Below are positions 1-7,728 of a stretch of DNA of 21,838 bases, one piece after another (position 1 is the first letter of the stretch; each line of letters begins with the position of its first letter). The stretch is from a virus. The position numbers and the translations under genes are program-made. The stretch is from positions 1 through 21,838 of IMG/VR virus record IMGVR_UViG_3300003690_000112, one strand, 5' to 3'. Under the pieces are notes generated by a model. The model searched no databases, was not told the origin of the DNA, and saw only the letters and a list, made by a program, of their open reading frames with translations.

Positions 1-1
1 A

Positions 2-49
2 GATGGCTGTGTAACTTGCACAAGTTGTGGTTATGCTAAATGTGGTTAA
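2..49 (+). CDS. C-terminal end of a Cys-rich protein, probably class II (B12-dependent) ribonucleotide reductase
   Basis: Only the last 15 codons are inside the window, ending at a TAA at 47-49. They read DGCVTCTSCGYAKCG, a CxxC pair followed closely by a further Cys. This matches the zinc-ribbon/redox tail that closes many adenosylcobalamin-dependent ribonucleotide reductases (NrdJ), where C-terminal cysteines re-reduce the active site. The downstream dUTPase, IMP dehydrogenase and glutaredoxin make a nucleotide-reduction gene plausible here. With so few residues another zinc-ribbon protein is possible. The gene is cut by the window edge and is not thought to be truncated in the genome. Confidence 0.45.
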   Translation, partial: DGCVTCTSCGYAKCG

Positions 50-56
50 AATAATT

Positions 57-73
57 TATAAATAAGGTATAAT
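57..73 (+). promoter_or_regulatory. Candidate promoter: TATAAATA late-type box overlapping a TATAAT -10
   Basis: The gap after the first gene contains TATAAATA at 57-64, identical to the core of T4 late promoters, and TATAAT at 68-73, a perfect sigma-70 -10 box. The hexamer 17 nt upstream of the latter (45-50, GTTAAA) is a poor -35, and a start about 7 nt past TATAAT would fall on the Shine-Dalgarno itself. The late-type reading therefore gives a more workable leader. Either could drive the 93-2715 gene run. In AT-rich DNA such boxes arise by chance, so confidence is modest. Confidence 0.35.
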
Positions 74-92
74 AATTTAAAAGGAGGAATTT

Positions 93-383
93 ATGTCTAT
101 TGAATTAAAAGTGTGCGAAGAACAAGAAGAAGAAACAACAAAAGAGCAATACGTTGTAGAATATCTTAAATCTATGCTGGCGGTAGAACAAGCAATGGAG
201 CCCTATAAAGAACAAAAAAAGGAATTACGAAAAGAATATATTGAAGAGGGCTGGCTTACTCAACAAGATATTTGGAGCGCAGTAAAAGCATTTCGTTTAT
301 ATGAACAAGGCGCCGACATGGATGATTTAAATGATATGTTTGAAACAGTAGAAAAGCAATTTGGAGTAAAAAATGAAGTTTGA
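93..383 (+). CDS. Small conserved phage protein, possibly GapR/DUF2312-like
   Basis: This 96-residue soluble protein has an exceptionally strong Shine-Dalgarno (AAGGAGG at 81-87) five bases before ATG. It is predicted to be helical and highly charged: an acidic head (residues 8-19), then a long amphipathic helix (about 20-50) with alternating Lys and Glu, then a second helix pair. The layout PYKEQKKELRKEYIEEGWL, with a short turn and another helix, recalls the GapR/DUF2312 nucleoid-associated fold, but the match is by pattern only. It overlaps the co-chaperonin gene by 11 nt, so the two are probably translated together. Function unknown; DNA-binding is a guess. Confidence 0.8.
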   Translation: MSIELKVCEEQEEETTKEQYVVEYLKSMLAVEQAMEPYKEQKKELRKEYIEEGWLTQQDIWSAVKAFRLYEQGADMDDLNDMFETVEKQFGVKNEV

Positions 384-654
384 GCCTAGAAATAGACATC
401 TTTTACTTGAGCCCACAGCAAAGGAAGAACAAGAAGAAAGTACAGTTTTAGTACCAAATGATTATTCTGTTCCTAAATCTAGATATGACTTGTATAAAGT
501 TGTGGCAGTTTCAATTGACTGTGAAAAATTTAATCAAGATGATGTGGGCAAGTTGGTAGTGGTGAATAATTCTACAGTGGAAGAAATAAAAGTTATGAAT
601 CATATTCAATATTTAATGTTAGAAAACCATGTGTATGGAATCTTTTTAAAGTGA
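373..654 (+). CDS. GroES-like co-chaperonin
   Basis: At 93 residues this is the size of bacterial GroES (about 97). It aligns along the family: an N-terminal strand with LLLEP, a flexible acidic segment (15-23), the hydrophobic tripeptide V25-L26-V27 at the same place as the I-V-L that docks on GroEL in E. coli GroES, a VVAVS strand, a DDVGKLVVV strand, and a closing IQYLMLENHVYGIF segment matching the usual EYLILREDDILAI type ending. The usual glycines around the tripeptide are missing, as in divergent phage co-chaperonins such as T4 Gp31. It presumably caps the GroEL encoded at 16011-17588. It overlaps its upstream gene by 11 nt and its downstream gene by 4 nt. Confidence 0.75.
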   Translation: MKFEPRNRHLLLEPTAKEEQEESTVLVPNDYSVPKSRYDLYKVVAVSIDCEKFNQDDVGKLVVVNNSTVEEIKVMNHIQYLMLENHVYGIFLK

Positions 655-1043
655 CAAAGACGATTATAATTCTTTTTATCACGTTTGTTGGTTTAGGATA
701 TATTATATATGACTTAAAAAAGACTGTAACTACTCTAGAAAACGAAACTGATTTATTACAGCAAAAGAATAATCAACTAAAAGAAAAAGTTCATACTTGT
801 AATCTTAATATATCTTCTATTTGTCATGCAGGTGCTGATTATCAAGGTGATATAAGATACATAGATTGTGGTGAATCTTTTGCTGAAAGGTGGGCCACGT
901 GTTTGTGTACAACCATGTGTTTAGAAGATTTTACTATTACTGTAAACAACAGAGAACGCTGCAGAATTTGGCCAAGCGTACCCATTCAAATAAGACCAGA
1001 ACCAGACGAGGAAGAAGACGAGGAAGAAGAAAATGAGAAATGA
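651..1043 (+). CDS. Membrane-anchored Cys-rich protein of unknown function
   Basis: This 130-residue protein starts at GTG, sharing GTGA with the preceding stop. Residues 4-20 form one hydrophobic segment that is either a signal anchor or a transmembrane helix. Residues 22-48 are a short coiled coil rich in Lys, Glu, Asn and Gln. A middle domain (50-105) carries seven cysteines at 50, 58, 73, 84, 86, 90 and 104, including CLCTTMC, suggesting disulfides outside the cytoplasm or metal binding. The last 15 residues are almost all Asp/Glu. I do not recognise the family. The anchor-plus-cysteine layout would suit an envelope-located or spanin-like role, but it has no lipobox I can defend. Confidence 0.75.
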   Translation: MTKTIIILFITFVGLGYIIYDLKKTVTTLENETDLLQQKNNQLKEKVHTCNLNISSICHAGADYQGDIRYIDCGESFAERWATCLCTTMCLEDFTITVNNRERCRIWPSVPIQIRPEPDEEEDEEEENEK

Positions 1044-1837
1044 AAAACCATATTTACTTTTTTGATAGGGCAGTTGTTGGCGGAAACTTAAATGCTTTTA
1101 TTTATGCATATACAAACAACTTGCCCCTGATCATAAATTCATTATCTAGTCCATATTTTTTTCAAGAAAAGGAAAAAACTCTCTGGAATAAAATATATTT
1201 CTTACTCTCTATTTCGGGCTTAAATATGTTCGGAGATAAAGTTGATCGTATTCGACTAGACGACAATGCGATATCGGTCGCCACAAAAGATTTTAAGGTA
1301 ATAAAGATTCAATTTAATGAATTGATTTTATTTGATGATGATTCTTTAGAGGGGCTTCCGCTGGCTAAAAAGAAAAAAGATAAATTTATAGTTTTAGATT
1401 GGATGACTGCTTCTCCATGTGCGAAACATCAACATGAGCATTTCTCAACTAATGATAACTTTGTAAAAGATGTTTATTTTTATCCCACAGAAAGGATGTT
1501 CGGAAACCATTTAGACATAAAAGATTTGGTGACAGTTTCTTATCTTAATTCAAAACAATTACAAAATTTTGATTATTCTGATACATATGCACGTTTTAAA
1601 ACAGAAAAGATACTTAAACAAAACGATATTACTGGACGAAAAAATGGCTTTCTTAATGGAAAACAAGTACATTATAGTTTAAAATTGAAAGTGGAAAAAC
1701 GAGATATTAGAAAAATGGAAATGGATTTATATGAAGACACAAACAATCTAAAGTTTAAGTATTCCTCACAAATAGAAGCTAACAGCTTATTTCCATCATA
1801 TGCCGTAAAGCTTAATAAGATATTTGATACTTTATGA
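1040..1837 (+). CDS. Unknown protein with a Rossmann-like N-terminal glycine motif
   Basis: This 265-residue protein begins with an ATGA overlap and ends with another into the next gene, so the pair is translationally coupled. Its N-terminus (YFFDRAVVGGNLNAFIYAY, about 6-24) has strand, VxGGxxxAF loop and helix, the arrangement seen where FAD or NAD-binding Rossmann proteins grip the dinucleotide. The canonical GxGxxG is not complete and no other cofactor motif is clear. Further visible pieces are an LDWMTASPCAKHQHEH stretch and a charged C-terminal third. No transmembrane segment is seen. The constant partnership with the nucleotidyltransferase-like neighbour suggests a shared small-molecule pathway, for example sugar or cofactor modification. 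Function is unassigned. Confidence 0.8.
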   Translation: MKNHIYFFDRAVVGGNLNAFIYAYTNNLPLIINSLSSPYFFQEKEKTLWNKIYFLLSISGLNMFGDKVDRIRLDDNAISVATKDFKVIKIQFNELILFDDDSLEGLPLAKKKKDKFIVLDWMTASPCAKHQHEHFSTNDNFVKDVYFYPTERMFGNHLDIKDLVTVSYLNSKQLQNFDYSDTYARFKTEKILKQNDITGRKNGFLNGKQVHYSLKLKVEKRDIRKMEMDLYEDTNNLKFKYSSQIEANSLFPSYAVKLNKIFDTL

Positions 1838-2715
1838 TTGAATCTGGAGTCCAAAATGTAAACACATTTCACCTAGCAGGAATTGTGCCAGTCGCAGGGC
1901 AAAAATTAGATTTTAATTTCCCCTGGCATGATTGTTTACAACCAATTAATAAGAACTATTTAGCAGTAGAGCGCGCCGTTCTAGAATGTGCATATGCAGG
2001 TTGCGAAACTATATGGGTAGTTTGTCATAATGATATGCAACCTTTAATTAGATATCGTCTAGGAGATTATATTTTAGATCCAGTTGACCTACAAAGGACT
2101 AGATTTACCGCAATAGGAGAACAACGTGAAATACCAATTTATTACGTTCCTATCCACCCAAAGGACAGAGATAAAAGAGATTGCTTAGGATGGAGTATAC
2201 TTCATGGTGCTTTAACTGCTTATTGGCTTAGTAGAACTATTAGTAAATGGGTTATACCAGATAAGTTTTATGCAGCTTTTCCTTATGGCGTATATGACCC
2301 AATAGAAATACAACCATTTAGAAAAATTATTTCAAGCAAAACACCATTTTGTATTTCTTATGAAGACAAAACCATTAAGGATAATGAGTACTTAGGATTT
2401 ACTTTTGATGGCGAGGATTTTAAGAACTGTCGCAGAATTGTCAGAAAAGAAGGAACTGGAGAATTTTATGGTTATGACACAGAAAGAATACCTGTTGAAA
2501 AAAGATGGTCAGCAAGGTTTTTTGCACTTGACAAAATATTTAGATATGTTAATATGGAAGGGGCAGAGAAGTTAAAAACATCTTGGTATTACAATATTGA
2601 TAATTGGGAAAACCTTTGTGAATATCTCGGCTCAAAAGAAAAGCTTGACAAACCATCACACATGTTCTATCATGAATGGAACCCTATAGGAGTAGATATT
2701 GAAGAAAAAAAATAA
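1834..2715 (+). CDS. Nucleotidyltransferase-like protein
   Basis: This 293-residue protein opens with a beta strand and loop HLAGIVPVAGQKLDF (about 13-27), then a WHD.L.PI element, a helix LAVERAVLECAYAGCETIW and a strand VVCHNDMQPLIRYRLG. That succession resembles the N-terminal GT-A/NTP-transferase fold of sugar-1-phosphate nucleotidyltransferases, where the loop binds the NTP. The usual GGxGTRL signature is not present, so substrate and even catalytic activity are uncertain. Later conserved-looking patches are YYVPIHPKDRDKRDCLGWS and FPYGVYDP. It is coupled by ATGA to the preceding gene and overlaps the polymerase start by 17 nt. It may activate a sugar or phosphonate group, but that is inference. 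Confidence 0.55.
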   Translation: MIESGVQNVNTFHLAGIVPVAGQKLDFNFPWHDCLQPINKNYLAVERAVLECAYAGCETIWVVCHNDMQPLIRYRLGDYILDPVDLQRTRFTAIGEQREIPIYYVPIHPKDRDKRDCLGWSILHGALTAYWLSRTISKWVIPDKFYAAFPYGVYDPIEIQPFRKIISSKTPFCISYEDKTIKDNEYLGFTFDGEDFKNCRRIVRKEGTGEFYGYDTERIPVEKRWSARFFALDKIFRYVNMEGAEKLKTSWYYNIDNWENLCEYLGSKEKLDKPSHMFYHEWNPIGVDIEEKK

Positions 2716-5700
2716 TATACCATTTGTTGGCTTACACGCTCATAGTGGCATGGGTAGTCCATTTGATGGGCTTGGATACCCAGCAGAACATATGGATTTT
2801 GCATTTGAAAATGGCAACGATGCAATTGCACTAACAGATCATGGCAATATGAACGCTATGGCATATCAAGTTCAACACGCCAGACAAATGCAAAAAGACG
2901 GAAAAGACTTTAAACCAATTTTTGGTATAGAAGCATATTTTCTACCAAGCATTGCTGAATGGAAAAAAGAATATACAAAAGCAAAAGAAGATAAAAAACA
3001 AAAGAAAACTCTTGACAATTCCAGATCAGCAACAACGATTGAAGATGAAACAAACAAACAATCAGTAAAGAATGTTCTTAACCGCCGTAGGCACCTTATT
3101 CTTTTGGCACAAAACCAAACTGGACTAAACAACATCTTTAAAATGGTTTCTAAATCATTTTCACCAGATAACTTTTATCGTTATCCTCGCATGGACTATG
3201 CAATGCTTAAAAAGCACAATGAAGGAGTTATAGCAGCATCGGCTTGTCTTGGAGGTATATACGCTGGAAACTATTGGGAAAATAGAGAAGCAGGTTCAGA
3301 TGCTGTTTTAAATGCCATGCGCGACACAACGATGACAATGATGGATATTTTTGGAGATCGCTGGTATGGCGAACTTCAATGGAATAGTATTCCCGAGCAG
3401 CATGAACTAAATAGATACATTATACAACTTCATAAGGAATTTGGTGTTAATTTAATATCAACTGCTGATAGTCACTACCCAAATCAAGATGCGTGGAAAG
3501 ACCGGGAACTTTATAAACGACTTGGTTGGTTAGGCAAAGGAGGACTGCCCTCCTGGATGGAGTCAGAGCTTCCAGCAGGCATTGATGAAATTGGATATGA
3601 GTTATATCCAAAGAATGGCGAACAAATGTGGGAATCATATAAAGTTTATTCAGAAAAGTGTGGAATTGACTTTGATGATGATCTTGTTAGACAATCTATT
3701 GAAGAAACTCACAATATTGCTCATAATAGAATTGAAACTTTTATGCCCGATAATAAAGTTAGACTTCCTGATTTTGTTGTACCAGGCGGGAAAACAGCAA
3801 CAGGAGCTTTAACCCAACTTTGTTTAGATGGATTACGTAATTCAAACCTGCAACACAACAAAGAATATATTGACAGATTAAAAGAAGAATTAGAGGTAAT
3901 TGATGATCGAGGATTTAGTAAATATTTTCTAACCATGAATGCAATTGCCAATCAGGCAAACGAAGTTCAGATTACAGGCCCAGGAAGAGGTTCTGCTGCT
4001 GGGTCTTTAGTTGCTTATGTTCTTGGCATTACTCAAATAGACCCAATTAAATATAATCTTCTATTTTCACGTTTTTTGCGGAGAGATGCAAAAGATTATC
4101 CAGACATCGATTATGACGTTTCAGATCCAATGGAATTAAAAGAACTATTAATTGAGAAGTGGGGGAAATCAACTGTCGTTCCTATTTCAAACTTTAACAC
4201 TCTGCAGCTTCGTTCTCTGGTTAAAGACATTTCAAAACTTTATGAAATACCCTTTACAGAGGTTAATTCCGTAACTTCGCGAATGATGAGTGAAGCAACG
4301 CCTTTGGCAAAGAAAAAACATGGAATTAAGGCAGGCGTTTATGTTCCAACCTTTGATGAAGTTATGGAATATTCAGATTCACTAAAGGCGTTCTTAAAAA
4401 AGTATCCAAATGTAGCAAGTCATATTAATGTTTTATATGGGCAAGTAAGATCTGTCTCGCGTCATGCTGGAGGAGTTGTTGTTGGAGAAAATTTAGATCA
4501 TTATATGCCTTTAATTAATAGCGGCGGAGTAACACAGACTCCATGGTCAGAGGGACAAAACGTTCGTCACCTTGAACCAATGGGTTTTATTAAATTTGAT
4601 ATCCTCGGTCTTTCAACACTAAAGATGATTGAAGGTGCTATTGGTCATATCCTTAAGCGACACCATGGAATTGAAAATCCAACATTTGAAGAAATACAAA
4701 ATTATTATAATGAAATCCTTCATCCTGATAAAATTAATTTGAATGATAAAAAAGTTTATAAGAACATTTTTCATAAAGGAAAATGGGCTGGAATATTTCA
4801 ATTTACTGAAGACGGATCACAAAAGTTTTGTGTAAAAGCAAAACCAAAGAACATCATTAATATTGCAGCAATTACAGCAATTTACAGACCTGGGCCCTTG
4901 AGTGCAAATGTGCATGATAGTTATGTGAATGCAAAAGAAAATCCAGGCAAGATAAAATATGGAAATGACATAGTAAAAGAAGTCACAAAAGAGACTTATG
5001 GATTCCTAATTTTTCAAGAACAAATTGCATTGCTTGCTCATAAATTGGGTAAAGATATTAGTTTAGATGAAGGCAACACACTCCGTAAACTTTTCACAAA
5101 GAAAGGAACTGGAGAAACAAGGACACACAAAACTAAAATAAAACTTAAGTTTATTGCAGGTTGTCTTGAAAAGGGACTAACAGAAGATTGGGCAAATAAA
5201 ATGTGGCAAAAGTTTGAGTTCTTCTCAGGCTATGGCTTTAACAAATCACATGCTGTTTCTTATTCCATTATTTCATATCAATGCGCTTGGTTGTTTAATT
5301 ATTACCCAGCAGAATGGATGGCTGCTTTCTTAGATAAAGAGCCAGAGACTAGAAAAGAAAAAGCAATTAATTTAGCAAAAAAGTTTAAGTTTAAAATTAA
5401 ACCTGTCGACATTAATACTTCTGGTATTGTCTGGGAAATCGCAAAGGACAACAAAACATTAATTCAACCTTTGACATCTTTAAAAGGCTTAGGAGACAAA
5501 GCAATTGAACAAGTTATTGCCAATAGGCCTTTTGATGATATTGAAGCGCTTCTTTTTAACGACAATATAATATATTCTAAATTAAATAAAAAAGGATTAG
5601 ATGTCCTTACAAGGAGCGGCGCCTTAAACGAGTTAGTAGATAAAAGATTTTCAGGCCTTAAACATTTTTGGACTGCATCTGTTGTAGATAGACCAAAAAA

Positions 5701-6127
5701 CCTTAAAAAGTTTAAAGAAAATATAGTATTATATAAACCAGAGGGTGAATTTACTAATGAAGAAAATATAGAAAATTTAGTATCATTAACTGGCATATTT
5801 CCAATTGAATTGATTTTAAGTGATAATGTTTTAAATCAGCTAAACGATTATTGTATTCCACCATTAAGTGAGTGGGACAAGGATATTGGTGTAGCGTGGT
5901 TTGTCCCAAGAGAAGTTCTCCAAAAGAAAACAAAAAATGGAAAATCATATTGGATTATTAAAACTATTGATAATACGTCAACAGTAAATAGCATTAAATG
6001 TTGGGGGATAAAAAAAGGAAGAGATAATATTGCGATTAATCGCCCTTACGTTGGGAGATTAGATTACGATGAACAATGGGGTTTTAGCACGAGATCTATC
6101 AAATATAACTTTAGACTATTAAAATAA
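2699..6127 (+). CDS. dnaE: DNA polymerase III alpha subunit, DnaE type, with intact PHP domain
   Basis: This 1142-residue C-family replicative polymerase is close to E. coli DnaE in length (1160). The TTG start overlaps the upstream gene and puts the PHP motif at residue 13; no ATG serves. All nine PHP metal ligands can be traced: H13, H15, D23, H48 (in TDHGN), E78, H132, C183, D257 and H259. The palm shows GPGRGSAAGSLVAYVLG, then PDIDYD with catalytic D469 and D471, and the third Asp at D634 in FIKFDILGL. Fingers-type motifs RPGPLS, FQEQIALLAHKLG and GYGFNKSHAVSYSIISYQ are conserved. A helix-hairpin-helix-like stretch (KGLGDKAIEQVI) and an OB-like tail follow. It synthesises phage DNA and may proofread through the PHP site. 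No clamp-binding peptide was clear. Confidence 0.97.
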   Translation: MKKKNNIPFVGLHAHSGMGSPFDGLGYPAEHMDFAFENGNDAIALTDHGNMNAMAYQVQHARQMQKDGKDFKPIFGIEAYFLPSIAEWKKEYTKAKEDKKQKKTLDNSRSATTIEDETNKQSVKNVLNRRRHLILLAQNQTGLNNIFKMVSKSFSPDNFYRYPRMDYAMLKKHNEGVIAASACLGGIYAGNYWENREAGSDAVLNAMRDTTMTMMDIFGDRWYGELQWNSIPEQHELNRYIIQLHKEFGVNLISTADSHYPNQDAWKDRELYKRLGWLGKGGLPSWMESELPAGIDEIGYELYPKNGEQMWESYKVYSEKCGIDFDDDLVRQSIEETHNIAHNRIETFMPDNKVRLPDFVVPGGKTATGALTQLCLDGLRNSNLQHNKEYIDRLKEELEVIDDRGFSKYFLTMNAIANQANEVQITGPGRGSAAGSLVAYVLGITQIDPIKYNLLFSRFLRRDAKDYPDIDYDVSDPMELKELLIEKWGKSTVVPISNFNTLQLRSLVKDISKLYEIPFTEVNSVTSRMMSEATPLAKKKHGIKAGVYVPTFDEVMEYSDSLKAFLKKYPNVASHINVLYGQVRSVSRHAGGVVVGENLDHYMPLINSGGVTQTPWSEGQNVRHLEPMGFIKFDILGLSTLKMIEGAIGHILKRHHGIENPTFEEIQNYYNEILHPDKINLNDKKVYKNIFHKGKWAGIFQFTEDGSQKFCVKAKPKNIINIAAITAIYRPGPLSANVHDSYVNAKENPGKIKYGNDIVKEVTKETYGFLIFQEQIALLAHKLGKDISLDEGNTLRKLFTKKGTGETRTHKTKIKLKFIAGCLEKGLTEDWANKMWQKFEFFSGYGFNKSHAVSYSIISYQCAWLFNYYPAEWMAAFLDKEPETRKEKAINLAKKFKFKIKPVDINTSGIVWEIAKDNKTLIQPLTSLKGLGDKAIEQVIANRPFDDIEALLFNDNIIYSKLNKKGLDVLTRSGALNELVDKRFSGLKHFWTASVVDRPKNLKKFKENIVLYKPEGEFTNEENIENLVSLTGIFPIELILSDNVLNQLNDYCIPPLSEWDKDIGVAWFVPREVLQKKTKNGKSYWIIKTIDNTSTVNSIKCWGIKKGRDNIAINRPYVGRLDYDEQWGFSTRSIKYNFRLLK

Positions 6128-6136
6128 GAGTTGCAG

Positions 6137-6607
6137 ATGAACATTAAAGTGTACAGAATTCGTTCGGAAGCAAAATTACCAGTTCGAGTATATCGAGGAG
6201 ATGCTGGAATGGATTTATTTTATTGTCCGGACGGAGAAAAAAAGCTATATGATTGTACAAAAGATTTTTTTATTCCACCAAAAGAATCACGATTGCTTCC
6301 AACTGGAATAAAAGTAGAAATTCCATATGGCTACATGTTAGAGATTAAGAATAAATCGGGAATTGCTTCAAAAAAACAACTTATAGTTGGCGCTTGTGTT
6401 ATAGATTCTGGTTACAATGGAGAAGTGTATATAAACATTCATAATCTTGGAACAGAAACACAATCTTTTAAACCAGGCGCTAAAATTGCACAAGCAGTAT
6501 TAGTGCCTATTGTTCACTGTGGAATTAAAGAAGTTTTTGATTCTGAATTACTAAATATAGATAGTGCAAGAGGTAAGGGTGGATTTGGAAGCACAGGAGA
6601 TAAATAA
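6137..6607 (+). CDS. dut: dUTP diphosphatase (dUTPase)
   Basis: This trimeric-type dUTPase hydrolyses dUTP to dUMP and diphosphate, keeping uracil out of phage DNA and feeding dTMP synthesis. All five family motifs are present in order: AGMDL (23-27), NKSGIA (72-77), GACVIDSGYNGE (85-96, catalytic D90), KIAQAVLVPI (116-125) and RGKGGFGSTG (145-154), the last being the flexible P-loop-like arm. Length, 156 residues, is normal. I chose ATG at 6137 over an in-frame TTG at 6131 because AAGAG at 6126-6130 is six bases from the ATG. It directly follows the polymerase stop and precedes the next start with no gap. Cytoplasmic. Confidence 0.96.
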   Translation: MNIKVYRIRSEAKLPVRVYRGDAGMDLFYCPDGEKKLYDCTKDFFIPPKESRLLPTGIKVEIPYGYMLEIKNKSGIASKKQLIVGACVIDSGYNGEVYINIHNLGTETQSFKPGAKIAQAVLVPIVHCGIKEVFDSELLNIDSARGKGGFGSTGDK

Positions 6608-7201
6608 ATGAAAAGATTGATAGAAAATTGGCAAAAGTTTTTAACTGAATCTTCTTTGTCTAGACTATACAGACACATGATAAAACATGAAAGTGCCATT
6701 CTTTCTGCTTTTAAAGATCAATACACAAAAAAAGAAAACTATGAAAGAAATAGAGAATTAAAAGCAAGATTATTAGAACAAGGACATGGCGTAACAAAAG
6801 TTCTTGGCTCATATATTGAAAACTTTCAAACCCCAAAAGCAGTAGAAGTAAGTGAAGAAAGTTTTTTTGTTTCAAATCTTCGCGATGACCCACAATTTGT
6901 GAAAAACATCGGTCATTTAGGAGAAGAGTATGATCAAGATTCTATTTTAATTATTCCCCAAGGCGCCGAAGATGCGTATCTTTTAGGAACAAATCCCGAA
7001 GGAGAATATCCAGCATACGAGACTCGCGAAAGTGTTGGTTCCTTAAAAATGGGTGAAGAATCTGAATTTATGTCTAGAGTTTCTGGTCGTCCAGTGACAT
7101 TTTCTGAAGGAATGGAAACATATGAAAATTTATCTAGAAATTCTAAATGGGCAGTTAAAAAAATAGTTGAAAGAGCTAAAAAGAGGAAGCAAACTAAGTG
7201 A
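6608..7201 (+). CDS. Putative capsid-targeted internal protein with DUF3293-like body
   Basis: This 197-residue protein opens with MKRLIENWQKFLTE, ending in LTE. T4 internal proteins begin with a similar short helix ending in IAE, cut by prohead protease Gp21 at (L/I)xE. The next gene has nearly the same leader, arguing that it is a transferable packaging tag. The body resembles DUF3293: ILSAFKDQYTKKENYERN (31-48), then EESFFV (83-88), LGEEYDQDSILIIP (104-117) and a late SRVSGRP (156-162). DUF3293 has no established activity. The final 20 residues are Lys/Arg-rich, which could bind packaged DNA. Its start abuts the dUTPase stop. Cleavage after E14 and packaging are inferred. Confidence 0.7.
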   Translation: MKRLIENWQKFLTESSLSRLYRHMIKHESAILSAFKDQYTKKENYERNRELKARLLEQGHGVTKVLGSYIENFQTPKAVEVSEESFFVSNLRDDPQFVKNIGHLGEEYDQDSILIIPQGAEDAYLLGTNPEGEYPAYETRESVGSLKMGEESEFMSRVSGRPVTFSEGMETYENLSRNSKWAVKKIVERAKKRKQTK

Positions 7202-7728
7202 AAAGACTATTAGAGGGGTTCAAAAGATTTTTAACTGAAGGAGAATTAGAAGATTATGACAGTGGCGGAATGATGACGTTATATCATTATGGAAAGAGCG
7301 ATGAAGATACTTTGACGTTAGATCCTAATTATTTCTTGTCAAGCACTAGTAGACATAGCCGTAATGAAAAAGAAGTTAGTATGGTACCGCGTGTTTTCTT
7401 TTATGCTGATAAAGAAAACACTGAAGCAATAATTGCAAGAGATTATGGTCGTAAACTTTTTGCGACAGAAGTACCGCATTCAGAAATTTATAATTTAAAA
7501 AATGATAGAAATTTAGAAAACTTTATAGGATTTATAAAAGAAAATAGAGAAAAAGAAGAAGGCCTCCCAATTGGCCTACAGCTACGAACGGGCATTGACT
7601 GGGATAATCTTTTAAATTTAATAAAAGAAAAATATAATGGTATATTTTACAGCATAGGCCAGCCGGATATAGTGGCTTGGTTTGAGCCAATTGAGATTTA
7701 TAAAGTTAATGAAAAGGAGGGCGAATGA
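7198..7728 (+). CDS. Putative capsid-targeted protein, ADP-ribosyltransferase-like pattern (tentative)
   Basis: This 176-residue protein starts at GTG in a GTGA overlap and carries a leader, MKRLLEGFKRFLTE, almost identical to its upstream neighbour, with a predicted cleavage after E14. The body has MTLYHYG (26-32), YFLSSTS (45-51), RVFFYAD (65-71), an EVPHSEIYNL strand (91-100), YNGIFYS (146-152) and WFEPIEIYKV (161-170). An aromatic/His first strand, an STS-like turn and a late Glu in a strand recall ADP-ribosyltransferase folds. T4 Alt is a packaged ADP-ribosyltransferase with a cleaved leader, so the analogy is tempting. No complete R-S-E or H-Y-E triad can be proved by eye. It may instead be an uncharacterised barrel. 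Confidence 0.6.
   Translation: MKRLLEGFKRFLTEGELEDYDSGGMMTLYHYGKSDEDTLTLDPNYFLSSTSRHSRNEKEVSMVPRVFFYADKENTEAIIARDYGRKLFATEVPHSEIYNLKNDRNLENFIGFIKENREKEEGLPIGLQLRTGIDWDNLLNLIKEKYNGIFYSIGQPDIVAWFEPIEIYKVNEKEGE

Noticed and set aside
2872-3951. Antisense open frames within the polymerase gene
   Set aside because: Composition and position are those of reverse-strand shadows of a conserved coding gene.
6131-6136. TTG start for the dUTPase
   Set aside because: AAGAG directly abuts the TTG and is six bases from ATG 6137; the extra two residues are not part of the family.
7342-7362. STS at residues 49-51 of the 7198 product as proof of an R-S-E ADP-ribosyltransferase
   Set aside because: No Arg in the first strand and no ExE in the expected place, so it is kept only as weak support.
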